From: Ralstonia pickettii DTP0602
GTDB taxonomy: Bacteria; Pseudomonadota; Gammaproteobacteria; Burkholderiales; Burkholderiaceae
Reading direction: 5' to 3'
DNA: 64,000 nt
Assembly: GCA_000471925.1 (NCBI GenBank)
Contig: CP006667.1
Span: 2,914,001 to 2,978,000 of the forward strand
Numbering within the stretch: position 1 is the first letter of the stretch; each line of letters starts with the position of its first letter. Below the pieces are notes generated by a model. It was not told the origin of the DNA, made no database searches, and saw nothing but the letters and a program-made list of their open reading frames with translations. This document shows, piece after piece, positions 50,308-60,700 of this stretch. Both the position numbers and the translations under genes were made by a program.

Positions 50308-51213
50308 TCAGAACGGCGCCCGGTCCCCGCACAGGTGGGTAATCAGCAGCCGCGCCGACACCGTCAGCCCGGCCGGGTCGCGCAGCCCGATCAGCAGCGA
50401 GCGACGCGCCCAGGCGTCCTGCAGCGACACCAGCGACAAGCCCATCGACTTGACGTGCGGCTCTGCGGCGATGCGCGGCAGCACGCCCACGCCCAGCCCG
50501 GCCATCACCATGCGGCACATGGCGTCGAAGCTGCGCACCTGGATGCGCAGGCGGAACGGCCGGTCGAGCCGGCTGCTCTCCTCGAGCAGGCGCGCGGCCA
50601 GCGAGGTCTCCTGCGGCAGGCTGACGAAGTCGAATTCCAGCGTATCGGCGTAGCGCACGGGGCCGCGCGCGGCCAGCGGATGGTTGGGTGGGGTGATGAT
50701 GACCAGCTCGTCCTGCCGGTACTCGATCGTCATCAGCCCGGCTGCAGGGGTGCGGTCGGCAAAGATGCCGACGTCGGCGCGGTTCTCGACCAGCGCGGCG
50801 ACGATGTCGCGACTGTTCTGCTCTTCCAGCTCGATGCGGATGGTCGGATGGTGCTGCATGAACGACGCCAGGTCGTCCGGCAGGAATTGCGTGATCGCCG
50901 AGGTGTTGGCACACACGCGCACCTGCCCGCGCACGCCGGAGGCATAGTCCGACATTACGCCGGCCATGCGCTCGACGTCCTGCAGGATGGTCAGTGCGTG
51001 GTGGAAGCAGGCCTGCCCGGCCTCGGTCAGTTGCACGCCCGCGGCATGGCGGAAGAACAGCGGCGCGCCCACCGCGGTTTCCAGGTCGGAAATGCGCTTG
51101 CTGGCGGCGGCCACGGCCAGGTGCGACTGGCGCGCGCCGGCCGAGATGCTGCCCTGCCGGGCCACGGCCACGAACAAGCCAAGCGTGACGAGATCGAAGC
51201 GGGCCAGGTTCAT
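50308..51213 (-). CDS. LysR family transcriptional regulator
   Basis: This 301-aa protein has an N-terminal winged HTH (about 5-65, VARQGSISAGARQSHLAVAAASKRISDLE split) and a C-terminal effector-binding domain beginning about residue 90 (GQVRVCANTSAITQFLPDDL). It is on the same strand as, and 189 bp upstream of, the CoA-transferase gene, which it is the obvious candidate to regulate; LysR genes are more often divergent from their targets. The effector is unknown. Confidence 0.9.
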   Translation of the reverse strand: MNLARFDLVTLGLFVAVARQGSISAGARQSHLAVAAASKRISDLETAVGAPLFFRHAAGVQLTEAGQACFHHALTILQDVERMAGVMSDYASGVRGQVRVCANTSAITQFLPDDLASFMQHHPTIRIELEEQNSRDIVAALVENRADVGIFADRTPAAGLMTIEYRQDELVIITPPNHPLAARGPVRYADTLEFDFVSLPQETSLAARLLEESSRLDRPFRLRIQVRSFDAMCRMVMAGLGVGVLPRIAAEPHVKSMGLSLVSLQDAWARRSLLIGLRDPAGLTVSARLLITHLCGDRAPF

Positions 51214-51280
51214 TGGGCAGGCAGGGAGGCGGAGAATTCCGATGAATGGCGCGCGGGCGTGCAGCCCCGCGCGACCCGGC

Positions 51281-51895
51281 TCAGAGGTTGCGGCGGTCCA
51301 TCACCGCGCGGGCGATGGTGCCGGCGTCGACGTATTCCAGCTCGCCGCCGACCGGCACGCCGCGCGCCAGGCGCGATACCTTCAGGCCGCGTGCCTTCAG
51401 CATTTCGCCGATGTAGTGGGCGGTGGCCTCGCCTTCGCTGGTGAAGTTTGTGGCGACGATGACTTCGCCGACGGGACCGCCCAGTTCCGGCTCGGTGGCG
51501 CGCGCCAGCAGCCGGTCCAGGTGGATCTCGCGCGGGCCGATGCCGTCCAGCGGCGACAGCCGACCCATCAGCACGAAGTACTTGCCGCGGTAGGTCAGCG
51601 TCTGCTCGATCATGACCTGGTCGGCCGGCGTTTCCACCACGCACAGCAGCGAGCCGTCGCGGCGGTCGTCCAGGCAGGTCGCGCAGATCTCCTGCTCGGT
51701 GAAGGTGTTGCAGCGTTCGCAGTGGCGGATATGGTCCGCCGCGCCGCGCAATGCGTCGCCCAGCTTGCGCGCGCCCTCGCGGTCGTGCTGCAGCAGGTGG
51801 TAGGCCATGCGCTGGGCGGACTTGGGCCCGACGCCGGGCAGCACCCGCAGCGCCTCGACCAGTGCCTGCAGCGAGGTGGGCGACGAAGCCTTCAC
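51281..51895 (-). CDS. recR: recombination protein RecR
   Basis: This 204-aa protein has the helix-hairpin-helix ([20 protein letters not shown], about 14-33), the Cys4 zinc finger [16 protein letters not shown] (near 59-74) and the Toprim domain ([15 protein letters not shown]). With RecF/RecO it loads RecA at gaps. It follows ybaB by 8 bp in dnaX-ybaB-recR. Confidence 0.96.
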   Translation of the reverse strand: MKASSPTSLQALVEALRVLPGVGPKSAQRMAYHLLQHDREGARKLGDALRGAADHIRHCERCNTFTEQEICATCLDDRRDGSLLCVVETPADQVMIEQTLTYRGKYFVLMGRLSPLDGIGPREIHLDRLLARATEPELGGPVGEVIVATNFTSEGEATAHYIGEMLKARGLKVSRLARGVPVGGELEYVDAGTIARAVMDRRNL

Positions 51896-51903
51896 GGTAG
51901 TCT

Positions 51904-52236
51904 TCAGAACGGCAGCTTGAAGCCCGGGGGCAGCGGCAGGCCCGAGGTCATCGACCCCATCTTTTCCTGCGTGGTGGCTTCGGCCTTGCGCACGGCGTCG
52001 TTGAAGGCGGCGGCGACCAGGTCTTCCAGCAGCTCCTTATCTTCGCCCTCGGCCATCAGGCTGGGGTCGATCGTCACGCGCTTGACGTCGTTCTTGCAGG
52101 TCATGACCACCTTGACGAGTCCGGCGCCGGACTGGCCCTCGACCTCGATCTGGGCCAGCTGCTCCTGCATCTTCTTCATGTTTTCCTGCATCTGCTGGGC
52201 TTGCTTCATCAGCCCGGCGAGTTGACCTTTCATCAT
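51904..52236 (-). CDS. YbaB/EbfC family nucleoid-associated protein
   Basis: This 110-aa protein is rich in Met, Gln and Lys at its N-terminus ([20 protein letters not shown]) and ends PGFKLPF, as YbaB proteins do. Dimers bind DNA and help organise the nucleoid. AGGAG lies 9 bases before the first of two adjacent ATG codons. The 81-bp gap from dnaX carries three copies of ATTCGGT (52253, 52265, 52279). Confidence 0.94.
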   Translation of the reverse strand: MMKGQLAGLMKQAQQMQENMKKMQEQLAQIEVEGQSGAGLVKVVMTCKNDVKRVTIDPSLMAEGEDKELLEDLVAAAFNDAVRKAEATTQEKMGSMTSGLPLPPGFKLPF

Positions 52237-52317
52237 GATGGGACGCTCCTGGATTCGGTAAGAAATTCGGTGGTGGAAATTCGGTAAGGCAAGTGCCTGC
52301 GGTCTGCGCGGGCCCGG

Positions 52318-54630
52318 TCAGGCGGCGCGCGGCTGGATCGAACCGGGCACGATCTGACCGCCAAAGTCGCGCAGCAGCCCCTGCACGAAGGGATCGGCCT
52401 CGATCACGGCCTCGGCCTGGCGCTGGCGCTCGGCACGGGCCTCGGCATCAGCCGCCGCCGCGGTGACCGAGACTCCGCCCACTTCGCAGGCTACGCGCAC
52501 CGGCTCGCCGAAGTGGTCGCACAGCGCCTGCTGCAGCCGCTCGGCCACGCCGTTCTCGCCCAGGGCCGCGACCGGGATGCGCAGGTGGAAGGTACGCCCG
52601 ACCACCTGTGTCAGTTCGCTCTGGTAGGCAAGTTGCTGCGCCAGGCCCTTCAGTGGCAGGCCGGCGGCCAGTGCCGGCCATTCGCCGCTGAAGACCGGCG
52701 GCGTGCCGTCTTCGCCGGCTGCGGGCGGGCGCGGGGCGACGTACTTGGCGGGCTCGGGCGGGGGCGCGGGTTGGGCGGCTTCGCGCACCGGCTCGGCTTC
52801 ACGCGCGGCCGGGCTTGCTGGCCGTGCCGCGCCGTTGCGCGGGGCGGCACGCACAACCGGTTCGCTGAAGCCGTTGTCGCTATAGCCCGGGTCGCTGTCA
52901 TAGGGACCGATGACCGGCAGGTCGGGCGGCAGGTCTTCCCACGGCGGCACATCGCTGCCGCCTGCCATTTCCCATGGCGGCACCGATTCCGGTTCGGGCT
53001 GGCGCGCGGCAGGCTTCGGCGCGGGCCTTGCGGCAGGCGCGGACGGTTGTGGCGGGGCAGGCTGTGCAGATGCTTGGGCCGGCGGCCTGGCGGTCGGCGC
53101 TGCCGGGCGGCTTACTGCCGCGGCGCCGGGCGCGCGCAAGGGCTGGGCCGGCGGGCGCTGCGCGGCGGCGGGCGCTGCCGGCATGGCCGGTGGCGGCGCG
53201 TTGCGGGCACCGCCGCGGGCGGCGGAGGCCTGGCGTGCGGCAGCCAGCGCGGCGCGTGCCGGCGACATGGCAACGTCAGGCGCAGGGCGTGCCGGCGCGG
53301 CGGGTTCGGCGACCGGTTGCGGCTGTGCGGCGGGTGCCGGCGCGACGGGTTTTGCCGCGGCGGGCATCGCCGCTGCCGTCGCCGGGGCTGCCGGGGCCGC
53401 CGTGACGGGACTTGCCGCGGCGGTCGCATGACGGGTTTCGGCAGGCCCGGCCGCCAGCGCCGCGCTGCGCGGACGCGAAGGCGCGGCGCCGCCCTGCCCT
53501 TGTGCCGACACTGGCGACGGCTCCGGCGCCGACGACGGCCGGAACGCCAGCATGCGCAGCAGCGTCATGGTGAAGCCGGCGTACTCGTCCGGCGCGAGCG
53601 CCAGCTCGCTGCGGCCGAGGTTGGCGATCTGGTAGAACAGCTGCACTTCCTGCGCATCGAACACGCCGGCCAGGCGGCGCACATCGTCCGCTTCGGGCCA
53701 TTCGTCCTGCACCGAGGCCGGCACGGCCTGCGCCAGCGCCACCTTGTGCAGCAGCGAGCCCAGGTCCTGCAGCGCGCCGGCGAACGACAGGCTGCGGTCG
53801 GCCATGGCATCGGCGATGCCCAGCATGGCGGCGCCGTCCTCGGCGGCCAGCGCGTCGAGCAACTGCACCAGGTAACCCTGGTCGATCGCGCCCAGCATGC
53901 CGCGCACCGCCTCTTCGGAGACCTGGCCCGCGCTGTAGGCGATGGCCTGGTCGGTCAGCGACAGCGCGTCGCGCATCGAGCCGTGCGCGGCCTGCGCCAG
54001 TAGGCGTAGTGCATTGCCGTCGTGGCCAATGCCTTCCTGCGCCAGGATATGGTCCAGGTGCGAAACGATATGCCCGGGCGGCATCTGCTTGAGGTTGAAC
54101 TGCAGGCAGCGCGACAGCACCGTGACCGGGATTTTCTGCGGATCGGTGGTGGCGAGGATGAACTTGACGTGCCCGGGCGGCTCCTCCAGCGTCTTCAGCA
54201 TGGCGTTGAAGGCGTGGTTGGTCAGCATGTGCACTTCGTCGATCATGTAGACCTTGAAGCGCCCGGTGCCCGGGGCGTAGACCGCCTTGTCGAGCAGTTG
54301 CGCCATCTCGTCGACGCCGCGGTTGGAGGCGGCGTCCATCTCGATGTAGTCGACGAAGCGGCCGCTGTCGATCTCGGTGCAGGCCTTGCACTGGCCGCAC
54401 GGCTGCGCGGTAATGCCGCCGTTGCCGTCAGGGCCGGTGCAGTTCAGGGCCTTGGCCAGGATCCGCGAGAGCGTGGTCTTGCCGACCCCGCGCGTACCGG
54501 TGAACAGGTAGGCATGGTGCAGCCGCTGTTGTTCCAGCGCGTGCGTGAGCGCGCGGACCACGTGCTCCTGGCCGACCAGCGTGGTGAAATCCCTGGGGCG
54601 CCATTTGCGCGCTAGAACTTGATAACTCAT
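52318..54630 (-). CDS. dnaX: DNA polymerase III subunit gamma/tau
   Basis: This 770-aa clamp-loader ATPase has Walker A GTRGVGKTT (near 45-53), the zinc-binding CGQCKAC, DEVHMLTNHAFNAMLKTLEE and the sensor region LATTDPQKIPVTVLSRC in the first 370 residues. Residues of about 375-610 are an Ala/Pro-rich, probably disordered, linker, followed by the conserved tau C-terminus (about 640-770) that binds polymerase alpha. I did not find a clear slippery heptamer for making gamma by frameshift. It is followed by ybaB-recR. Confidence 0.96.
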   Translation of the reverse strand: MSYQVLARKWRPRDFTTLVGQEHVVRALTHALEQQRLHHAYLFTGTRGVGKTTLSRILAKALNCTGPDGNGGITAQPCGQCKACTEIDSGRFVDYIEMDAASNRGVDEMAQLLDKAVYAPGTGRFKVYMIDEVHMLTNHAFNAMLKTLEEPPGHVKFILATTDPQKIPVTVLSRCLQFNLKQMPPGHIVSHLDHILAQEGIGHDGNALRLLAQAAHGSMRDALSLTDQAIAYSAGQVSEEAVRGMLGAIDQGYLVQLLDALAAEDGAAMLGIADAMADRSLSFAGALQDLGSLLHKVALAQAVPASVQDEWPEADDVRRLAGVFDAQEVQLFYQIANLGRSELALAPDEYAGFTMTLLRMLAFRPSSAPEPSPVSAQGQGGAAPSRPRSAALAAGPAETRHATAAASPVTAAPAAPATAAAMPAAAKPVAPAPAAQPQPVAEPAAPARPAPDVAMSPARAALAAARQASAARGGARNAPPPAMPAAPAAAQRPPAQPLRAPGAAAVSRPAAPTARPPAQASAQPAPPQPSAPAARPAPKPAARQPEPESVPPWEMAGGSDVPPWEDLPPDLPVIGPYDSDPGYSDNGFSEPVVRAAPRNGAARPASPAAREAEPVREAAQPAPPPEPAKYVAPRPPAAGEDGTPPVFSGEWPALAAGLPLKGLAQQLAYQSELTQVVGRTFHLRIPVAALGENGVAERLQQALCDHFGEPVRVACEVGGVSVTAAAADAEARAERQRQAEAVIEADPFVQGLLRDFGGQIVPGSIQPRAA

Positions 54631-54729
54631 GGCGGCGATTGTAGCAAATGGCGACCGCCCGGAGCCTGCCGGGGCCCCGGACTTTGCTGCTTGCCAGGGA
54701 AGCCAGCCGCCAGGGCCCCGCCGCAGGCT

Positions 54730-57216
54730 TCAGCCGCACTCGCCCACGTAGCCGCAATTGGCGCATTTCGCACAGCCGTCAACCTTGTGCAGGGCGTGCG
54801 CGCCACACTCCGGGCACGGCTTGCCGGTGCCGACGCCAGGTGTGACCACCCCGGCGCCGGCCTGGACGCCAGCGTCCACTTCGGCGGCAAGCGCCGCCGT
54901 GCCGCCCTCGCGCTGCGCCAGCCGCACAGCCAGCGCCGCCACCGGCACCTGCCCGCCCTCGGCATCGAGGAAGCCGCGCTTGATCAGGATGCGCTGCAGC
55001 GCATAGCTGAGCGCAGCCACCTCCGAGTCATGGAAGCGCGGCACCTCGGTGCCATCCTGGCGCACCAGCGTACCGTAGCGCACCGTGCCCTTGTCCCACA
55101 CCACGTTGCGCATGTCGGCCAGCGCCTTGGCCACCGAGCCGCCCGAGCGCGCCACCATCGACAGCAGCCGCATGGTGGAGGTGATCCACTGCTGGCCCTC
55201 GCTGCGCTGCCCCGCCGGCATGAAGAACTCCACCGGGCGCTCGATCGCCACCGGCTTGCCTTCGACCACGCCGGCCACGCGCATGAAATTGACAGTCAGG
55301 TAGACGGTCTTGTGGCCTTCATAGGTCAGGTACTCGACCTTGGAGGTCACGCCTTCCAGGTCGCCGACGGGCCGGCTGTTGAAGGGGCGCACCAGCGGGT
55401 TGTCGTCGGCCACTGCCGCGGCTGGCGCTGTCGGCGCCTCGACCGACAGCACGGCGCCGAGCACGGAATTCGGGCGGTAAGTCGCCAGGCCCTTGAGCCC
55501 GGCCTGCCACGCCTCGAGGTAAAGATTGCGGAAGGCTTCATACGGGTAGTCCTCCGGCACGTTGACTGTCTTGCTGATGCTGGTGTCGATATAGGGCTGC
55601 ACCGCCTCCAGCATGCGCATATGATCCAGCGCCGACATTTGCAGCGCGGTGACGAACGCGTCCGGCAACTGCGCCATATCAGACCCCATGTGACGGTAGA
55701 GCCTCCAGGCGTGGTCCGCCACCTCGAAGCTGCGGTAGCTGTTGTCCGGCATCCGCTTGCGGCGGTTATAGGTCCACGAGAACGCCGGCTCGATGCCGTT
55801 GGAGGCGTTGTCGGCAAAGGCGAGCGTGATGGTGCCGGTCGGTGCGATCGACAGCAGGTGCGAGTTGCGCAGGCCATGGCGCGCAATGGCGTCGCGCACG
55901 GTCTCGGGCAGCCGGCTGGCAAACCCGCTCTGCAGGTAGGCGTTGGCATCGAACAGCGGGAAGGCACCCTTCTCGACCGCGAGTTCGGTCGACGCCAGGT
56001 AGGCCTCGTCGCGCATGCGTTCGGCGATCTGCGCCGCCAGCTTGCGCGCCGGTTCGGTGTCGTAGCGCAGGCCCAGCATCACCAGCGCGCTGCCAAGGCC
56101 AAGGAAGCCCAGGCCAACGCGCCGCTTGGCGTGGGCTTCGGCCTGCTGTTCCGGCAACGGCCAGAAGGTCACGGCGAGCACATTGTCGAGCATGCGCGTG
56201 GCCACGCGCACCACCTCGGCAAAGGCATCGAAATCGAACTGGGCCTGCGACGAGAACGGCTGGCGCACGAAGCGCGTCAGGTTGATCGAGCCCAGGCAGC
56301 AGCAGCCGTAAGGCGGCAGCGGCTGCTCGGCGCAGGGGTTGGTGGCCTCGATGCGCTCGCAGTAATAGAGGTTGTTGTCGGCATTGATGCGCGACAGGAA
56401 CAGGATGCCAGGCTCGGCATGGTCGTAGGTCGCCTGCATGACCTGGTCCCACAGGTGGCGCGCCGGCACGCGGCGGTAGACCCACTGGCCGTCGTCGCGG
56501 CGATAGGCGCCGGCGGCGATCATGTCCGCGCCGGGCTCGGCTTCATGCACCAGCTCGACTTCGCCGTCGGCCTGCACCGCCTGCATGAATTCGTCGGTGA
56601 CGCCGATGGAGATATTGAAGTTGCTCAGGTCGCCCTTGTCCTTGGCGTGGATAAAGCTCTCGATATCGGGATGGTCGCAGCGCAGCACGCCCATCTGCGC
56701 GCCGCGGCGCGCGCCGGCGGATTCCACCGTGGCGCAGGATGCATCGAACACCCTCATGAACGATACCGGCCCCGACGCGCGCGAATGCGTGGCGCGCACC
56801 AGCGCGCCGGCCGGGCGGATCGCCGAGAAGTCATAGCCCACGCCGCCACCGCGGCGCATGGTTTCGGCGGCCTGCGCCACCGCGGTGTAGATGCTGGGGC
56901 GGCCTTCGCGTGGCTCGGACACCGAATCGCCCACCGGCTGCACGAAGCAGTTGATCAGCGTGGCCTGGATGCCGGTGCCGGCCGCTGAATTGATGCGCCC
57001 GGCCGGCACGAAGCCGTTTTCCTGTGCCCACAGGAAGCGCGCGCTCCAGGCCTCGCGCTGGTCTTCCGGCTCGGCCTGCGCCAGCGCGCGCGCGACGCGC
57101 TGCCTGACATCGGAGATGGTGCGCTCTTCGCCCTTGGCGTATTTCTCGATCAGGACTTCGGTGGAGATTTCCTGCGGCGCCATGGCACCGCGAATGATCT
57201 GGTCGTTTGCGTTCAT
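54730..57216 (-). CDS. nrdJ: adenosylcobalamin-dependent (class II) ribonucleoside-diphosphate reductase
   Basis: From the ATG at 57216 ([18 protein letters not shown]) the product is 828 aa. It has the ten-stranded barrel with [12 protein letters not shown], the finger-loop [14 protein letters not shown] (catalytic Cys), [21 protein letters not shown] (split) and the C-terminal Cys-rich tail [21 protein letters not shown] that re-reduces the active site. No small radical subunit gene lies beside it, which fits class II enzymes using B12. It converts ribonucleotides to deoxyribonucleotides without needing oxygen. I saw no cobalamin riboswitch in the 218 bp upstream. It lies between ffs and dnaX. 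Confidence 0.92.
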   Translation of the reverse strand: MNANDQIIRGAMAPQEISTEVLIEKYAKGEERTISDVRQRVARALAQAEPEDQREAWSARFLWAQENGFVPAGRINSAAGTGIQATLINCFVQPVGDSVSEPREGRPSIYTAVAQAAETMRRGGGVGYDFSAIRPAGALVRATHSRASGPVSFMRVFDASCATVESAGARRGAQMGVLRCDHPDIESFIHAKDKGDLSNFNISIGVTDEFMQAVQADGEVELVHEAEPGADMIAAGAYRRDDGQWVYRRVPARHLWDQVMQATYDHAEPGILFLSRINADNNLYYCERIEATNPCAEQPLPPYGCCCLGSINLTRFVRQPFSSQAQFDFDAFAEVVRVATRMLDNVLAVTFWPLPEQQAEAHAKRRVGLGFLGLGSALVMLGLRYDTEPARKLAAQIAERMRDEAYLASTELAVEKGAFPLFDANAYLQSGFASRLPETVRDAIARHGLRNSHLLSIAPTGTITLAFADNASNGIEPAFSWTYNRRKRMPDNSYRSFEVADHAWRLYRHMGSDMAQLPDAFVTALQMSALDHMRMLEAVQPYIDTSISKTVNVPEDYPYEAFRNLYLEAWQAGLKGLATYRPNSVLGAVLSVEAPTAPAAAVADDNPLVRPFNSRPVGDLEGVTSKVEYLTYEGHKTVYLTVNFMRVAGVVEGKPVAIERPVEFFMPAGQRSEGQQWITSTMRLLSMVARSGGSVAKALADMRNVVWDKGTVRYGTLVRQDGTEVPRFHDSEVAALSYALQRILIKRGFLDAEGGQVPVAALAVRLAQREGGTAALAAEVDAGVQAGAGVVTPGVGTGKPCPECGAHALHKVDGCAKCANCGYVGECG

Positions 57217-57396
57217 GTCTTGGCTCACCACGCTGTGCGGGTTGGGTGGATCGTTGTTTCTGCACGCACTTGCCTGCGCGCTGCGCCGCGCTGCCCGCGG
57301 CGGCCTGTCATGGTCAGGCCACAGTGGCCTGGCCCGCCTGCGCAAGATCAAGCCGCTGCATCGCCGCGCCCAACGACCCACCGAGGCAAAGGCAAA

Positions 57397-57427
57397 TTCG
57401 ACGGGACCTGCCGGTCTGGGTTACAAT
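57397..57427 (+). promoter_or_regulatory. candidate promoter of ffs
   Basis: TACAAT (57422-57427) is placed 7 bp before the SRP RNA 5' end at 57435. The best -35 is TTCGAC (57397-57402) with a long 19-bp spacer, so the -35 is weak. Confidence 0.5.
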
Positions 57428-57434
57428 GCCGCTC

Positions 57435-57532
57435 GGACGGGCCTCCTCGCATGGTGGCGCGGTCAACCTGGTCAGGTCGGGAACGAAGCAGCCACAGCCG
57501 TTTTCCGCCAGTGCCGAGGGTCAGGCTCGTCC
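57435..57532 (+). ncRNA. ffs: 4.5S signal recognition particle RNA
   Basis: The conserved SRP domain IV core is present: GGTCAGGTCGGGAACGAAGCAGCC (about 57469-57492, symmetric and asymmetric loops that bind Ffh) with its partner strand CGCCAGTGCCGAGGG. The ends pair as GGACGGGCC with GGCTCGTCC, giving a single long hairpin of about 98 nt, the small bacterial type. The RNA with Ffh targets nascent inner-membrane proteins to FtsY. Exact ends are inferred from base pairing. Confidence 0.93.
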
Positions 57533-57708
57533 ACCTCTACTTTCCCCTTTGCAGTACCCTCCCCCACCTTCGCAATACCCATCGGATCCGGCACGCGTTT
57601 CGTCGCTTGCAGCGCAGTCCCTGTCACTTTAGTACAGCGGGCCGGCGGCCGTGCGCCGCAAGGCCCATTTTGCGCCGATTTTTCCACCCTGTCCGGCGCA
57701 CAATCCGT

Positions 57709-60700
57709 TCAGAACAACGAGCCTTGCTGTGCCAGCATGGGCTGCACCAGGCGCTCGGCCGGAATCCACTCGCCGTCCGCCGTGGCCACGCCGGCCTCGA
57801 TGCGCTTGCCCGGGAACATCGGCGCGACCGCCGCCACATAGCGGCCCAACTGCGCGCGATAGGCGGCATGCTCCTGCGGCAGCAGACGCAGCTTGTAGTC
57901 GACGATCACCACGCGGTCCTCGAATTCCACCAACCGGTCGATACGCAGCAGCCGGCCGCGCGCATCATAGAGTTCGACTTCGTTGCGCGCCTCGCCCGCC
58001 GTCAGCAGCGGTGCGAGCGCAGGTGCTTGCAGCATTGCGCCTACCGCCTCCACCGCCTCTTCCACCTGTTGCCGCCACGCCTGCCGTGCCTGTTCGGTGT
58101 GCGCGCCCGACAAAGGGAACCAGCGCAGCACCGTATCCATGTCCGGAACGCCCGCAAAGGCTTCCGGATAGCGGGTCAGGCGCTCGAGCAGCGCGTGCAC
58201 CAGTTCACCGTGGCGCGCGGCTGCGGCGTTGAAGACGATGCCGTCGTCCTCGGCTTCAGGCGCGCCCTCTTCCTCGAACGCAATCGACTGGCCCTCGTCG
58301 ACCGCATCGCGGTAGCGCAGCCGGAAATCGGTGAAGCGCACCGGCTCGCTCAGGCGCGCAAGCGTCGGAGCGCGGTTCTGCGCATCGGCTTGTTCGCCGG
58401 GATAGGCCGGCACCATCTCGCCGACGCCGGCGGCCTGCAGCCGCACATACCAGCTGCCTGCGATCTCGGCATTGGCATCGCCTGAACTGCTGCGGCTGGC
58501 GCGGCCCTTGACGCCGCTGACCAGCAGGCCCTGTTGCGCGCGCGTCATGGCCACGTACAGCAGGTTCCAGTTCTCGCGCTCGGTGAGCGCCACCTCGGCC
58601 TCGAACAGCGGCGCACGCGCCAGCCCGCGCTCGCTGCGCTTGCCGTAGGCCGAGAAATGCCGTGGCACCGGCGACGACGGCGGCCAGTCGACCAGGATGC
58701 CGCCCTTGTCCGCGGCGGGCTCACTGTGGTTGGCGTCCAGCAGCACCACGAACGGCGCCTCCAGCCCCTTGGCCGCGTGCACGGTCAGGATATGGACCGC
58801 ATCGAGGCCGGCATAGGCGGGATCGTCCTCGGCCGGCTCGACGTCTTCGGCGCTCTCGCCCATGCCGCCTTCGTCCGGGCTTTCGCCCTCGTCGCCGCGG
58901 CGGATTTCCTGCAGTTCGTCGATGAACTTTGGCAGGCTCGGATAACGGCCGCCGTCGAGGTCCAGCGACAGCTTCAGGAAGGCATCGAGATTGGCCAGCA
59001 CCTGCTCGCGGATATCGGGCGGCGCGGCCTCGGCATAGCGCCGCCGGACTTCGCCGCCATGGAAAATCTGGTCGATCAGGTCATGCACCGGCTGGTGCGG
59101 CGCGATGCGCAGCCACTGGCGCAGCCGCGGCACGCCTTCGCGCAGCGCGTCCGACACGTGTTCAGGCAGGCCACCTGCCTCGATCCGCGACCACCAGCTG
59201 CCCTCGCCTTCGATCTGCGCCATCGCTACCAGGTCATCATCGGTGGCGCCAACCAGCGGGCTCTTGAGCACGTGGGCGAGGTCCAGGTCCGATTCCGGCG
59301 TCATCAGGAACGCCAGCAGCGCCGACAGGTCGAGGGCTTCGAGCGTGGCCAGCAGCCCGCCGCGGCGGGGGCTCAGGCACGGGATGCCGGCCTCGCGCAG
59401 CGCGCGCTCGTAGTCGGCCAGATGGGTCTTGCGGCGCACCAGCAGGTGCATGTCGCTCCAGCGCGCGGGACGGGTCGTGCCGCCTTCGTGGACCGGCACG
59501 TTGTCTCGCACCTGGCGCAGCCACGCGGCTACGCGCCGGCCTTCTTCCAGGCGCAGCGAATCGCCGGCCTGCCGGCGTGGCTGCAGCAGGGTGTCGCGAT
59601 GGGCCGATGCCTCTTCGGCTTGCGCGTCGTCGGCGTCGTCCACGGACGCTTCCGCCTTGTCCTCCGGTTCCACCAGCGGCAGCAGCCAGACCGGGCCGCC
59701 GCCATCGGCAAGCGCCGAGGTCTGGGTCTCGTAGAGCGGATAGCGTCCCTCGGTGCGCGCCGCATCGAACACGGCATTGACCCAGTCCAGCACTTCAGCA
59801 CGGTTGCGCCGCGTGCGGTTGGTGCGCAGTACGGTGGCGCCGAACGCGCTGCGCAGCATCTCGCCGGCCGCGCCGAACAGGCGTGCATCGGCACGCCGGA
59901 AGCGATAGATCGACTGCTTGGGGTCGCCGACCAGGAACACTGTCGGCCGCTCGCCCAAACCGGCATAACCGGCCAGCCAGCCCTGCAGGATGCGCCATTG
60001 CAGCGGGTTGGTGTCCTGGAACTCGTCGAGCAGCAGATGGCGGTAGCGCGCATCGAGCCGCACCTGCAGGTAGGTGGCGGTCTCTTCGTCGGACATCAGC
60101 CGCGCGGCCTGCCATTCGAGATCCGCGAAGTCCATCGCGCGCTGATCGTGCTTGTGCTGCTGGTAGCGCGTCAGCAGCGCGTCGCCGATGCAGAACAGCG
60201 CCTTGTTGATCGCCAGCACCGCGGCCTCGCAGCAACGCGCGCTGATATCGTCGAGCATTGCGCAGATCGACGCATGCTCGTCCATCAGCGCATCGACCAT
60301 GCCTTCGCCACCGGCGGCCTTGACCAGCGCGGCGGTGCGCCGCAGCGAACGCGGCTCGCCCGCGGTGGTGAAGAACGCGGCGCGCAGCTGCGCGAACACG
60401 CGCTCGCACGCCTTGCCGGGCTGGGCGCCGCTTTCGCGCCAGGCAGTGATCGCCATCAGCGCATCGGTGATGCGGGTGGCGTGGGTCTGTTCGGTCTTGC
60501 CGCCGGCGCCCAGGCGCAGCGCCAGCGTTTCGCAGGCATCGCGCCAGCCTTCGTCGGCCAGCGCCTGCAGCAGGACGTCGCCCTGCGCGTCTTCGCCGAG
60601 GCAATCGGACAGCGCCTGCATCGGGTCGCCGCCCTCCTGCATCGCCCACCATTCGCTACGCGCGTGGAACATGGCGTCTAGCAGCGCGCGCGCCTGGAAG

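Noticed and set aside
52513..54003. 496-codon plus-strand ORF opposite dnaX
   Set aside because: It is a shadow of the Ala/Pro-rich linker and ATPase core of dnaX; Arg/Gly-rich composition without motifs.
57217..57434. Possible cobalamin riboswitch upstream of the class II ribonucleotide reductase
   Set aside because: No B12-box-like sequence was recognised in the 218-bp region; a covariance search would be needed to exclude a divergent one.
57472..57687. 71-codon minus-strand ORF across the SRP RNA
   Set aside because: It is antisense to the conserved 4.5S RNA core and has no family resemblance.
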